DNA from: Bacillota bacterium
GTDB lineage: Bacteria; Bacillota; Clostridia; Lachnospirales; Lachnospiraceae
Direction: 5' to 3'
DNA: 64,000 nt
Assembly: GCA_023434365.1 (NCBI GenBank)
Contig: JAEYSV010000019.1
Location: 1-64,000, forward strand
Position numbers and translations under genes: made by a program
In this document: piece after piece, positions 33,529-42,448 of the stretch
How positions within the stretch are numbered: position 1 is the stretch's first letter
Layout: the number at the start of each line of letters is the position of its first letter
Notes under the pieces: generated by a model
Told to the model about the DNA's origin: nothing
Database searches by the model: none
The model's input: only the letters and a program-made list of their open reading frames with translations

Positions 33529-35526
33529 ATGAAAAAGTTCTTGTCAATGTTTCTAATCCTTGTTATGGTATCCAGTTTAATGGGGGGAACTGATGTAACA
33601 ACAGTTACAGCAGCGAGTGGGACAGTCAAAAAAGTAGAAATTACAGCACCAACCAAAAAGTCAACGTATACTATTTCAAGGTATAACGAAAATGTAACGA
33701 TTCAAACCAAAGTAAAGGTGTCCGTTACAGGCAATGCATCAAAGAAAGTAACATATGCATCAAGCAATTCAAAAGTAGCAAGTATATCGAGTAAAGGTGT
33801 AATCACAGTGAAGAAGGCGGGAACGACTACCATAACCGTTACGTCTCAAGCAAATAAGAAAGTAAAAGATACACTAAAGCTAACCGTAAAACAACGATAC
33901 GTGAATAGGGTAGAGATTACCGCACCAACGAGAAGATCATCCTATACAATTATCAGATCATCAAAAGATGTTAAAGTAAATACGAAAGTGTATGTGTCAG
34001 CTTCTTATGGGGCATCCAAGGCAGTGAAGTATACGTCTAGTAAGCCTTCGGTTGCAACAGTATCCAGTAAGGGAGTTATTACAGCAAAAAAAGCTGGAAC
34101 GACAACTATTACGGTTACTTCTGCCGTGAATAAGAAAATTAAAGATACGATTAAAATAAACGTGGTACAGCGTACGGTCAAACTGAGTGCAACTACTCTG
34201 GCAACAAGAATTAATCCAAAGAAAACGACTAAAATTGTTGCATCGTTTTCACCATCCACTGTTTCCAACAAAAAACTTACATATAGTTCAGCCAATACAA
34301 AGGTAGCAAAAGTCGATAAGTACGGCAAAATTACCGGAGTGAAAGCTGGAAAAACGAAAATAAAAGTGTCCACAACAGACGGTTCAAGAAAATCAGTCTA
34401 TGTCACAATTACAGTTACGAACGACAAACTAGTGACGAAGATGACCATTAGCTCCGCAAAGAAAACAATCTATGTAGGAGATAAGACTAAAGTATCCGTT
34501 AAAGTGAGTCCATCCTATGCCAAATATAAAAGCTATACACTTTCCTCTAGTAATAAGAAAGTCCTTACGGTAGATTCCAAAGGTTACGTTAAGGGTATTG
34601 GTAAAGGAAGTGCTTATGTAATAGCCAAAGCAAAAGATGGTTCAGGTATTACCACAAAGGTGAAGATTACGGTTAAAACAAAACCTACACCAAAACCAAC
34701 CGCAAAACCAACGGTGAAGCCAACCGCCAAACCAACGGTTGCGCCAACCGCGAAGCCTTCGGTATCGCCAACTGCGAAGCCAACGGTTGCACCAACAGTG
34801 AAACCTTCCGTAGCGCCATCACAGGAACCAAAGAAGACGTATACCAAGGTGTCGCTTCCGGACAGTTACACGGTAAAAGAGGATTATACCGTAAATGTAG
34901 CCAACCCATTAACGATTACCGATGGGAAAGCGTTGGTACAAATGATTGAGAATTATCTCTATAATAATCAATCCGCATTTACCTCAGTAATCAAACTCCT
35001 CACCGGAGTAGAGGGAGTTACCGTAGAATCCTTCATTGACGCGATTACAGTTACGAACAAAGGAGTTACTTCTAGTAACTACACTTTCCAAAATGGCAAG
35101 ATCATGAAAGGTGAAGTTCCACTTGCTGATGTTATTGGTACTACCTATGTTCTGCAAGGTGATATTACCGTATCCGTTCCTGCACAGTTAGCTGGTAAGA
35201 CCATCAACAAAGTGGATCTAATCGATTCTATGTTGATTGCTTCCATCCTAGCGGCAGATGCCAAAAATTATCTTAATGTTCAGATGGTGATTCACAATAC
35301 CGCCGACGGAGATTTTGATATTAAGTTAGAGCAGGTCGAGAAACTAGGTGATGATGTTATCATTAAGTTAATCTGTAATGGAGTTCCAAAAGAATATAAG
35401 TTGACAGTTGATGACGAGATTTATCTGTATGGAGATCATACCAATGACGAATTACTTCGTATCTTGGTAGAACGTATCAATGTATACTTTGGATTAGAGG
35501 TGTCATTGTCAAAGGTGACAAAATAA
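33529..35526 (+). CDS. Secreted protein with tandem BIG2 Ig-like domains
   Basis: 665 residues. A signal peptide (MKKFLSMFLILVMVSSLMGG, cleavage likely before ASGTVKK) is followed by four bacterial Ig-like group 2 domains (about 30-385), recognisable from repeated YASSNSKVASISSKGVITV- and KAGTTTITVTS-like strands. A Lys/Pro/Thr linker (about 386-435) of KPTAKPTV and APTAKPSV units comes next, then a C-terminal domain of about 220 residues of unknown fold. No LPXTG or S-layer homology domain is visible. Probably a surface adhesin or matrix protein. The Thr/Pro linker is a plausible target for O-glycosylation, for example by the GT39 protein; that is inference. Confidence 0.85.
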   Translation: MKKFLSMFLILVMVSSLMGGTDVTTVTAASGTVKKVEITAPTKKSTYTISRYNENVTIQTKVKVSVTGNASKKVTYASSNSKVASISSKGVITVKKAGTTTITVTSQANKKVKDTLKLTVKQRYVNRVEITAPTRRSSYTIIRSSKDVKVNTKVYVSASYGASKAVKYTSSKPSVATVSSKGVITAKKAGTTTITVTSAVNKKIKDTIKINVVQRTVKLSATTLATRINPKKTTKIVASFSPSTVSNKKLTYSSANTKVAKVDKYGKITGVKAGKTKIKVSTTDGSRKSVYVTITVTNDKLVTKMTISSAKKTIYVGDKTKVSVKVSPSYAKYKSYTLSSSNKKVLTVDSKGYVKGIGKGSAYVIAKAKDGSGITTKVKITVKTKPTPKPTAKPTVKPTAKPTVAPTAKPSVSPTAKPTVAPTVKPSVAPSQEPKKTYTKVSLPDSYTVKEDYTVNVANPLTITDGKALVQMIENYLYNNQSAFTSVIKLLTGVEGVTVESFIDAITVTNKGVTSSNYTFQNGKIMKGEVPLADVIGTTYVLQGDITVSVPAQLAGKTINKVDLIDSMLIASILAADAKNYLNVQMVIHNTADGDFDIKLEQVEKLGDDVIIKLICNGVPKEYKLTVDDEIYLYGDHTNDELLRILVERINVYFGLEVSLSKVTK

Positions 35527-35557
35527 TGAAGATACGATAAATCATGTGCTTTCGACG

Positions 35558-35584
35558 ATGAGGTGCTAAGTTCTAGCATCTCAT
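35558..35584 (+). terminator. Hairpin after the Ig-like protein gene
   Basis: ATGAGGTGCTA (35558-35568) pairs with TAGCATCTCAT (35574-35584, one wobble). The U-run is weak (TGTTC), so termination may be partial. Confidence 0.5.
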
Positions 35585-35602
35585 TGTTCATGAAGGGGCA
35601 GT

Positions 35603-35656
35603 TGGGAAATAACGACATTATGGGAAATAACGACATTGTGGTAAATACGACATTTT
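35603..35656 (+). repeat. Three 18-nt direct repeats upstream of the polysaccharide operon
   Basis: Units TGGGAAATAACGACATTA, TGGGAAATAACGACATTG and TGGTAAATACGACATTTT are head-to-tail at exactly 18-nt spacing. They lie 30 nt before the first operon gene. Regular spacing near two helical turns suggests a cooperative regulator binding array; the regulator is unknown. Confidence 0.75.
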
Positions 35657-35683
35657 GGTAAGCGAGGCGTTTGGGTGAGAACG

Positions 35684-36430
35684 ATGAAACTGCGTAAATT
35701 AATCGTGCTAATGATAACATGTATACTCTTATGCGGTACCCCTGTTACAATACAGGCGGCAAGCGGAATTAATGCCAATGAAGAAGAGCTTTTGTCGGTT
35801 GCCAAGGGAACCTTTCAGGTAAACGGAAAACTATATCAGGTGCAAAGCAGCTATATTAATCAGGCATATAACTACTTTAATCGAGATGGCATTCATATTA
35901 CAGAGAAGCAAAAAGAAGCCATTCTTGACCGTGGCATGAGGATGCTCTCTAAAGGAGTGGATAATGGTTACCTGGTGGAAGTGCCAGAAGTTACGGTAAG
36001 TCCTCCTGAAACTACCATAAATCCGCCGCAAAGCGGGGAATCTCCACCTCCAACGCAAAGCGAACCACCAAGCGAAACTACTGAGCCAGCGAATTCAATA
36101 CCACCAAGTGTGTCTAAGCTACCGACACAAAAACCGATTATCGAAGCGCCGGTGATAAAAGAAGAGCAATCAACGATTGACTTAATTCAGGATGCCATTG
36201 ACGTCGCAGATGATCTGGGCTTAGGAGTTAGTGTGGACTTTACCAAAAAAGAAATATCAGTGACAGAAGATAACGGGAAAGTGGTTTTTGATAATACCAA
36301 AGTCATCAAAGAAACCGGATTCAGTATGTTTACTCCATTAGTAGTGCTCCTACTATTATTGCTAACACTAATTAGCACCATCGTCACCTGTATCCGTTAT
36401 CGATTACTCGCTCACGACGATGAGCGGTAA
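35684..36430 (+). CDS. Secreted, membrane-anchored protein of unknown function
   Basis: 248 residues from the ATG at 35684 (GGTGA upstream; a GTG at 35675 is the alternative). Signal peptide MKLRKLIVLMITCILLCG ending near IQAAS, then a small alpha-helical domain (about 30-100), a Pro/Ser/Thr linker (about 105-155) and an acidic domain. The C-terminus is a hydrophobic segment followed by RYRLLAHDDER. IKETG sits about three residues before that segment, so the end resembles a cell-wall sorting signal of non-canonical type. The gene overlaps the sortase gene by 11 nt, which strengthens a substrate-enzyme link. Speculative. Confidence 0.65.
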   Translation: MKLRKLIVLMITCILLCGTPVTIQAASGINANEEELLSVAKGTFQVNGKLYQVQSSYINQAYNYFNRDGIHITEKQKEAILDRGMRMLSKGVDNGYLVEVPEVTVSPPETTINPPQSGESPPPTQSEPPSETTEPANSIPPSVSKLPTQKPIIEAPVIKEEQSTIDLIQDAIDVADDLGLGVSVDFTKKEISVTEDNGKVVFDNTKVIKETGFSMFTPLVVLLLLLLTLISTIVTCIRYRLLAHDDER

Positions 36431-37085
36431 AAAGAAACTTGCGGCGTATCTATATATGCCGATACTATTTGCCTTACTTGGATATGGAATAGTCTATATC
36501 GCAGGAAAACCCGTATGGGATATGTCCCGTTCTGTCATCTCCATGATACTAGTCAAGACAGAGACAAAAGTAACAACGTTAGAGGACATCTATACGCAGG
36601 ATACCGCAGTAGAACAAGGTGTGATAAAGATGAGCGAGATTGTCGTACCTTCCTACGAAACAAAGTATGCCGAGTTAACCTGTGATGCCGTAAATTTATC
36701 GGCGCCAGTGTATTATGGAGATAGCGATACTGTATTTGAGCAGGGAGTCGGGCAGTATCTTGGTAGTTACCTACCTGGAATGGGCCGGACCATATTGCTT
36801 GGAGCACATGATAATACCTTCTTTGCTCCACTTGAAAGCATGGAGCCAGGTATGGAAATAACAATAAAGACCAGTTACGGGGTATTTACTTATCAGGTAA
36901 CCAAAACATGGATTACAGAGGAAAATGATGCTTCGGCGTATTCACTTGGACAAAAAAAGGAGCAGCTCATTTTATATACCTGTTACCCATTTGGAACATA
37001 TATAGGTGTCAAGGATCAACGATTCATTGTCTATGCAGACAAAATCTCCGGACCGACCATTGTAGAGGAGGAGAAGGATGAGTAG
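36420..37085 (+). CDS. Class D sortase
   Basis: 221 residues. An N-terminal membrane anchor (about 8-28) precedes the extracellular sortase barrel. The catalytic triad is present: His130 in LLGAHDNTFF, Cys188 in LILYTCYPFG and Arg201 in DQRFIVYAD. Class D is suggested by size and by the TCYPFG context; class E is the alternative. Sortases attach secreted proteins to the cell wall or polymerise them. Start and stop overlap both neighbours, so it is part of the operon. No canonical LPXTG protein is encoded nearby. Confidence 0.88.
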   Translation: MSGKKKLAAYLYMPILFALLGYGIVYIAGKPVWDMSRSVISMILVKTETKVTTLEDIYTQDTAVEQGVIKMSEIVVPSYETKYAELTCDAVNLSAPVYYGDSDTVFEQGVGQYLGSYLPGMGRTILLGAHDNTFFAPLESMEPGMEITIKTSYGVFTYQVTKTWITEENDASAYSLGQKKEQLILYTCYPFGTYIGVKDQRFIVYADKISGPTIVEEEKDE

Positions 37086-38010
37086 ACAGACGTCAAATCA
37101 CAAACATAGACATCATAAACATCATCAACATAAGAGTCATGGACATCAGAGTAAAGAACAACAGAATCAAGAACAAAAGAAGCGTAAACATAAAAACATG
37201 ATACGTGCCATCACTAGCACGGTGTTATCCTTCTTCTTATCCCTTATCATTTTTGGACTCTTGTTCCTACTTGGAACTAGAATAGGGGTGGGAAGCAGAA
37301 GTACGATGTTAGCGGCATTAGATTCTTCCGATTACTATAACAGCGTCCATCAGGCAATTGAGCAGAATGTCATCACCTTTCTCAAACCAACTGGGTTACC
37401 GGCCTCTGTCATTGAGGGAGTGTTTAGCAAAGAAGCGGTTCGAATGGATGCCAGACAAATCATTATTAATGAGTGTAATCAAAAAGAGTACACCGTAGTA
37501 TTTGATTCGATAAATGAAACGTTCCAATCCAATGTGGAACAATATGCAACAAAGCATGGACTTATCATGACAAAAGAGTATGGGATAAAGCAGCTGACGG
37601 ACAGAATTCAGTCGATTTATCTTCATACCATACAATTTCCGTTTACGAAGTATCTCGTCAGGTTTCAGAATATTGTAGCAGATATTCTGTATCCGTTGAT
37701 GATTATTGCTATGCTTACTGGAATTGGAATATTTATCCTTTTGATTAAGATACAAAAGTGGCAACACAGAGGGCTCCGATACTGCGTCTATGGCGTGATG
37801 GGAGGAACTCTCATGACGATTGCGCTACCAGCTATCATATTGGTAACAAAGTTTTATCAAAGAGTTCAGATCTCACCAGAGTATCTGAAGGAGTTTGTAA
37901 CAGAGTTTTTACAATGGGGATTTTTAAGCTATATCTATATCAGTCTACTTGGGGTGTTAACTTTTATAGTACTATTAATCGTTATTCAAAAGAAAAAACT
38001 AACGATTTGA
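37078..38010 (+). CDS. Membrane protein with His-rich N-terminus, unknown
   Basis: 310 residues. The first 40 residues are dominated by His, Lys and Gln (HRHHKHHQHKSHGHQ), a possible metal-binding or RNA/phosphate-contacting tail. A transmembrane helix (about 45-67), an extracellular domain of about 120 residues and three more helices (about 195-220, 240-262, 280-305) follow. No family recognised. It overlaps the sortase gene by 8 nt, so it probably works at the cell surface with sortase and polysaccharide assembly. Confidence 0.6.
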   Translation: MSRQTSNHKHRHHKHHQHKSHGHQSKEQQNQEQKKRKHKNMIRAITSTVLSFFLSLIIFGLLFLLGTRIGVGSRSTMLAALDSSDYYNSVHQAIEQNVITFLKPTGLPASVIEGVFSKEAVRMDARQIIINECNQKEYTVVFDSINETFQSNVEQYATKHGLIMTKEYGIKQLTDRIQSIYLHTIQFPFTKYLVRFQNIVADILYPLMIIAMLTGIGIFILLIKIQKWQHRGLRYCVYGVMGGTLMTIALPAIILVTKFYQRVQISPEYLKEFVTEFLQWGFLSYIYISLLGVLTFIVLLIVIQKKKLTI

Positions 38011-38042
38011 AAGCTTAAGTAAAGAGTATATGAGGTGGATTT

Positions 38043-38720
38043 ATGGAAAAGCAGAGAAAACTGGTGATTGTAATTATGACATGTTCGCTTGTTGCAGTAG
38101 TTTGGCTGGTAGTTACAATATCAAACCTGATAGTTGAGCAAAACTACGAGAAGTTAGAACAAGCATGTCTATTAGAAGCAAAAACACTGAATGCAACCGG
38201 TAATCAGACGTATGATAAGCAAATTATTATTGAATTACTTAATTCTCCAGTGGAGTTTAATGGTAAAACGGTGGTGTTACCAAAAGCATATACTGAGGCC
38301 TTAACTATGTATTTGAATACATCCCAAATCATGCTTAGTGAAGAACAGATACGAATGATAGTGAATCGTTACCAGGATATCATGCAGTTTTATAGCCATA
38401 ATGAACTACCACTTGAAGAATGGACAAGAGAAGACCAAAATTGGTTTTTATATCTTGTTAATGAGGGACTTATCGCACTGAAGCTTAAAGGTATCTATAC
38501 CTCAGAGAATCTAGACTTTGCGATTGTCAAGGAAGATAATACGGTTTTAGTTGGGAATAAGGTGCTGACTCAGGCCAAAAGTGTACATTGGACATACGTT
38601 GGCATTGGTATTGCAGCACTAATCATATGCTATCTTATCTACTTTATTATTACTATCAGAGAAAACAGGCGTTCCATTATTAATAACAAAACTATAGGCA
38701 GGGAAGTATATGGAGAATAA
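38043..38720 (+). CDS. Bitopic membrane protein, unknown
   Basis: 225 residues with a transmembrane helix at each end (about 8-30 and 180-203) and an extracellular helical domain between them (LEQACLLEAKTLNATGNQTY, then EEWTREDQNWFLYLVNEG). The last 20 residues are basic. It starts after AGGTGG and overlaps the next gene, a sugar-phosphate transferase, by 11 nt. Unknown family; the operon context suggests a role in polysaccharide export or attachment. Confidence 0.6.
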   Translation: MEKQRKLVIVIMTCSLVAVVWLVVTISNLIVEQNYEKLEQACLLEAKTLNATGNQTYDKQIIIELLNSPVEFNGKTVVLPKAYTEALTMYLNTSQIMLSEEQIRMIVNRYQDIMQFYSHNELPLEEWTREDQNWFLYLVNEGLIALKLKGIYTSENLDFAIVKEDNTVLVGNKVLTQAKSVHWTYVGIGIAALIICYLIYFIITIRENRRSIINNKTIGREVYGE

Positions 38721-40116
38721 GCGTGTAATTAATCTAATGATTTTATTGGTGGACCTAATTGCGATTGTCATTTCCTACGCGATAGCGCTGATGGTGCGCT
38801 ATGGTACCATATCGGATATCTGGTATGCCAGATTAAATGGTACAGGATTAGTCATTCTGGCACTTGAATATATTGTTGTATTTTATGTATTTGGCAATCA
38901 CGAACGGTTTTTAGTCCGCGGATTACTAGAAGGACTTCGAGAAGTCATAAAAGGAAATATGATTCTTTTGGGACTGTTTGTAGTTACCTTCTTTATGAAT
39001 CGGACAATTGCCTCCTATTCTAGATTTATGATTGGCGTATTCTTCATCTTTAATATCGCGGTGAGCTATCTGTTTCGTTTATATTTTAAAACGTTTGCAT
39101 TTTATTATCTTAAGAGAAACCGATATATGAAGCAACTTTTAGTTATCGCCTTAAAACGCAATGTTAATCAAGTATTAGCCAATCTTACGGACCTTAATAA
39201 GATTGGTTATATGATTAGTGCTGTTGCTGTCCTTGACCATGATATGACGGGGAAAAAGGTGCAAGGACATAAGATTACCTTAAATAATGAATCGCTTTAT
39301 GACTTTATGAGAATCAATGTCGTAGATGAAGTTTTCTTAAGTGTCCCAAGTTACCCAATTGAGGAGCTTGAGCGAATGATCCTCGAGATAGAAAGTGCTG
39401 GAATTCCAGTTAATATCAGCATCAATACATTCAACCTAAGGGTAAGAGAAAAAGTAGTGCAACAATTTGCCGGAGATTATGTATTAACCTTTAGTACGAA
39501 GGTATTCGAGCCAGCTTCCCTAATTCTAAAAAGGCTGCTTGATCTCATCGGTGGTTTTATCGGACTGATATTTACCGCAATCGTTACCTTAATTATCGCT
39601 CCGGCGATACGAATCGAATCACCGGGACCAATCTTTTTCTCCCAGATACGAATCGGGAAAAATGGGAGACAGTTTAAAATCTACAAATTCCGTTCCATGT
39701 ATCAGGATGCGGAAGAGCGCAAACAAGAATTAATGAGTCATAATGAGATGGATGGGTTAATGTTTAAGATGACCAATGACCCAAGAATCACGAAGGTCGG
39801 ACGATTTATCCGTAAAACAAGCATTGATGAATTACCACAGTTTTTGAATGTCTTACGTGGGGATATGAGTTTAGTCGGAACCAGACCACCAACCAAAGAT
39901 GAATTTATGCAATATGCTACCCGTCATAAGAGACGTCTGAGTCTAAAACCGGGACTTACCGGGCTTTGGCAGGTAAGCGGCAGAAGCGACATTAATAATT
40001 TTGAAGAGGTAGTAAAACTGGATCTTGAATATATCGACCGATGGACCTTCTGGCTCGACATAAAACTTATCCTGAAAACGATATTCGTTGTCTTTACCGG
40101 GCGCGGATCCAAGTAA
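38710..40116 (+). CDS. Polyprenyl-phosphate sugar-1-phosphate transferase (WbaP/CpsE-like)
   Basis: 468 residues. Four N-terminal helices, a CoA-binding-like middle domain and a fifth membrane segment lead to the bacterial sugar-transferase domain: KRLLDLIGGFIGLIF, GKNGRQFKIYKFRSM, TKVGRFIRKTSIDELPQ and GDMSLVGTRPP. It starts repeat-unit assembly by moving a hexose-1-phosphate from a UDP-sugar to undecaprenyl phosphate on the inner membrane face. Which hexose is not evident (glucose and galactose are common). It is followed 21 nt later by the PHP phosphatase. Confidence 0.92.
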   Translation: MENKRVINLMILLVDLIAIVISYAIALMVRYGTISDIWYARLNGTGLVILALEYIVVFYVFGNHERFLVRGLLEGLREVIKGNMILLGLFVVTFFMNRTIASYSRFMIGVFFIFNIAVSYLFRLYFKTFAFYYLKRNRYMKQLLVIALKRNVNQVLANLTDLNKIGYMISAVAVLDHDMTGKKVQGHKITLNNESLYDFMRINVVDEVFLSVPSYPIEELERMILEIESAGIPVNISINTFNLRVREKVVQQFAGDYVLTFSTKVFEPASLILKRLLDLIGGFIGLIFTAIVTLIIAPAIRIESPGPIFFSQIRIGKNGRQFKIYKFRSMYQDAEERKQELMSHNEMDGLMFKMTNDPRITKVGRFIRKTSIDELPQFLNVLRGDMSLVGTRPPTKDEFMQYATRHKRRLSLKPGLTGLWQVSGRSDINNFEEVVKLDLEYIDRWTFWLDIKLILKTIFVVFTGRGSK

Positions 40117-40137
40117 TCATATACGAAGGAGTTCACA

Positions 40138-40863
40138 TTGAGTAATTATATTGACATACATAACCACTGTCTGCCAGGACTAGATGATGGGGCTAGAACA
40201 ATAAAGGAATCGATCGAGATGCTTCGTATTGCATCGGAAGAAGGAATCAAGGAAATTATTGTTACACCGCACTATAAACATAGTCGTTATCTTAAGTCAC
40301 CGGAGGACGTGGCTATAATTAAAAAGGAAATAGAAGAGGAACTTGCGAAGGAACGCATCGACATTACACTTCATCTTGGCAATGAACTCTTTTATCATAT
40401 AGACATCATCAATGAACTTGAACAAAAGAAAGTAAATACGCTGGCAGATTCTCAATATGTTCTTGTGGAATTCTATCCAAATGAGTCTCTCAGCACCATC
40501 AAAAAGGGATTATATGAATTTTTGACCTATGGTTATTATCCGATTCTTGCCCATGTAGAGCGTTACGAAGAAATTGTAGAGGATCTTAATGAAGTGCGAG
40601 AGTTACTTAATATGGGAGCCTATCTTCAGATTAATGCTTCTACATTGGTGGGGTTACATGGCCGTAAGAATAAGCGATTTGTTAAAAAGCTTCTAAAAGA
40701 AGAGCTTGTTCAATTCGTTGGTACTGACGCACATAGTGCAAGAAGTCGTGCTCCATTGCTTAGCGAATGTGCTGCGTATATCGCAAAAAAGTATGGGGAT
40801 TGGTATGCCATAGAGTTGTTAATTGAAAATCCACAAAAAATATTATTAAACCAGAGTATTTAA
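40138..40863 (+). CDS. PHP-type protein-tyrosine phosphatase (CpsB/YwqE)
   Basis: 241 residues from a TTG start with AAGGAG 7 nt upstream. Metal ligands of the PHP family are visible: DIHNHCLPGLDDGA, VTPHYKH, LGNELFYHI, HVERYEE and GTDAHSARS. In Gram-positive capsule loci it dephosphorylates the tyrosine tail of the CpsD-type kinase, controlling chain length and amount. Its position next to the Wzz-like and kinase genes fits exactly. Confidence 0.92.
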   Translation: MSNYIDIHNHCLPGLDDGARTIKESIEMLRIASEEGIKEIIVTPHYKHSRYLKSPEDVAIIKKEIEEELAKERIDITLHLGNELFYHIDIINELEQKKVNTLADSQYVLVEFYPNESLSTIKKGLYEFLTYGYYPILAHVERYEEIVEDLNEVRELLNMGAYLQINASTLVGLHGRKNKRFVKKLLKEELVQFVGTDAHSARSRAPLLSECAAYIAKKYGDWYAIELLIENPQKILLNQSI

Positions 40864-40873
40864 AGGAGTAATC

Positions 40874-41701
40874 ATGGAAGAAAATAAGACACCACTGAGT
40901 AACGCAGATGAGATTGAGATTGATTTGCGTGAGATATTTTATTTGCTAATGAGTAAGCTTTGGATTATCACACTGGCAACCGTAGTTGTCGCAGTGATCA
41001 GTTTTGCTGTCAGCAAGTTCTATCTTACCCCGGTATATCAATCACAGACAAAAATCTATATTCTGAACAAAACAGAGGATAGTAACATAACTTATGCGGA
41101 ATTACAAGCAGGTAGCCAGTTAACGAAAGATTATAAAGAACTTATTACCAGTCGTCCGGTCATCGAAGAAGTAATCGCCAAATTTCAATCATTGCTTACA
41201 TATAAAGAAATGGTTGCTAAGATCGGTGTTACAATACCAACGGACACTCGAATTGTTACAATACTGGTAGATGATGAAAATCCTATTGTAGCGATGAATC
41301 TGGCCAATGCGATTCGCGAAGCAGCATCCAAGCATATCAAGGAAGTTATGAATATCGAATCAGTTAACGTCGTAGAAGCGGCAAACTTACCGGAAGCGCC
41401 ATATAAACCATCAGCAAAACGTAATACCTTACTCGGTGGATTTGGGGCAGCCTTCCTAGCTATGGCCATCATTGTAATACGCCATATGCTAGATGATACC
41501 ATCAAAACTCCTGAAGATGTGGAGAAGAGACTGGGTCTATATAATCTAGCGATTATCCCGGTAATTGAGGAAGAAACGCTATTACGGCATAAAAAGGGAA
41601 AAAAGGACAAAAGTCTAACAAAGATAAAGCAAAAGGACAAAAGCATAACAAAAATAGAACAAAAGAATCGACAGAAATCTAGGGAAGGGGCAAGAGGATA
41701 A
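40874..41701 (+). CDS. Wzz/CpsC-type chain-length and kinase-activator protein
   Basis: 275 residues. A transmembrane helix near residues 25-50 (SKLWIITLATVVVAV), an extracellular domain of about 120 residues (YQSQTKIYILNKTED onward), the Pro-rich NLPEAPYKPSAKRN motif and a second helix (about 185-205) are typical of polysaccharide co-polymerases. The Lys-rich cytoplasmic tail (KKGKKDKSLTKIKQKDKS, about 235-275) is repetitive and longer than usual. It pairs with the separate tyrosine kinase encoded next, the Firmicute split arrangement. Confidence 0.9.
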   Translation: MEENKTPLSNADEIEIDLREIFYLLMSKLWIITLATVVVAVISFAVSKFYLTPVYQSQTKIYILNKTEDSNITYAELQAGSQLTKDYKELITSRPVIEEVIAKFQSLLTYKEMVAKIGVTIPTDTRIVTILVDDENPIVAMNLANAIREAASKHIKEVMNIESVNVVEAANLPEAPYKPSAKRNTLLGGFGAAFLAMAIIVIRHMLDDTIKTPEDVEKRLGLYNLAIIPVIEEETLLRHKKGKKDKSLTKIKQKDKSITKIEQKNRQKSREGARG

Positions 41702-41703
41702 CC

Positions 41704-42414
41704 ATGGAAGTATTAAATCTAGAACAGATACGGGAGTTAGATTTTCACACTAGCGAAGCGTATAAGACATTACGTACCAATATTGAATTCAGTGGCAAAG
41801 ATATCAGAGTCATTACTTTCACAAGTGCTACACCGAATGAAGGCAAATCAAGTACCTGTATGAATCTTGCTATTGCGATTGCACAATCGGGGAAACGTGT
41901 GGTGCTAGTAGATGCTGACCTGCGTAAGTCCGTATTAGTGGGACGCTATAAGATTGGTAAAGTAGAAAATGGGTTATCGCATTATCTGTCCGGTCAAAAA
42001 GGCATTCCAGAAGTGACTTATGAAACTTCCGTAGAGAATCTGTATACCATTTTTGCAGGACCAGTACCACCAAACCCGGCGGAACTATTAGGTTCTGAGA
42101 TGTTTACCACACTAGTGAATGAGCTGAAAGAAATATTTGACTATGTAATTATTGATTCTCCGCCACTCGGCAGTGTCATAGATACGGCAGTCATCTCCAA
42201 AGTGTGCGATGGTGCAATTATTGTATTGGAAAGCGGAAAAATCAGCTACCGATTTGCGCAAAAGATTACCAATCAGTTAATTAAAGCCAACTGCAGAATC
42301 CTTGGGACCGTGCTCAATAAGGTAAAGGTAACCAAAAAAGGATATTACGGCGCATATTATGGGAAATATTATGGTAGTTACTACGGTGAATACTATGGCA
42401 ATGATGAAAAGTAA
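41704..42414 (+). CDS. CpsD/CapB-type tyrosine kinase
   Basis: 236 residues. BY-kinase: Walker A in SATPNEGKSSTCMNLA, Walker A' in VVLVDADLRKS and Walker B in YVIIDSPPLG. The C-terminus is a tyrosine cluster made of repeating YYG units, the autophosphorylation tail removed by the PHP phosphatase. It works with the Wzz-like protein encoded upstream to time polymer length and export. AGGATAACC precedes the ATG, 2 nt after the previous stop. Confidence 0.93.
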   Translation: MEVLNLEQIRELDFHTSEAYKTLRTNIEFSGKDIRVITFTSATPNEGKSSTCMNLAIAIAQSGKRVVLVDADLRKSVLVGRYKIGKVENGLSHYLSGQKGIPEVTYETSVENLYTIFAGPVPPNPAELLGSEMFTTLVNELKEIFDYVIIDSPPLGSVIDTAVISKVCDGAIIVLESGKISYRFAQKITNQLIKANCRILGTVLNKVKVTKKGYYGAYYGKYYGSYYGEYYGNDEK

Positions 42415-42448
42415 GAGCAGAGGGAAAGGGATTAAAATAAGGGAAATA

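Noticed and set aside
34614..34909. Antisense frames of about 75 codons over the Pro/Thr linker
   Set aside because: By-products of the codon-repetitive KPTAKPTV segment of the real plus-strand gene.
42359..42448. Upstream extension of the DUF5011-like protein into the kinase gene
   Set aside because: The first 30 codons are the out-of-frame reading of the kinase's YYG tail; the start at 42449 gives a proper signal segment.
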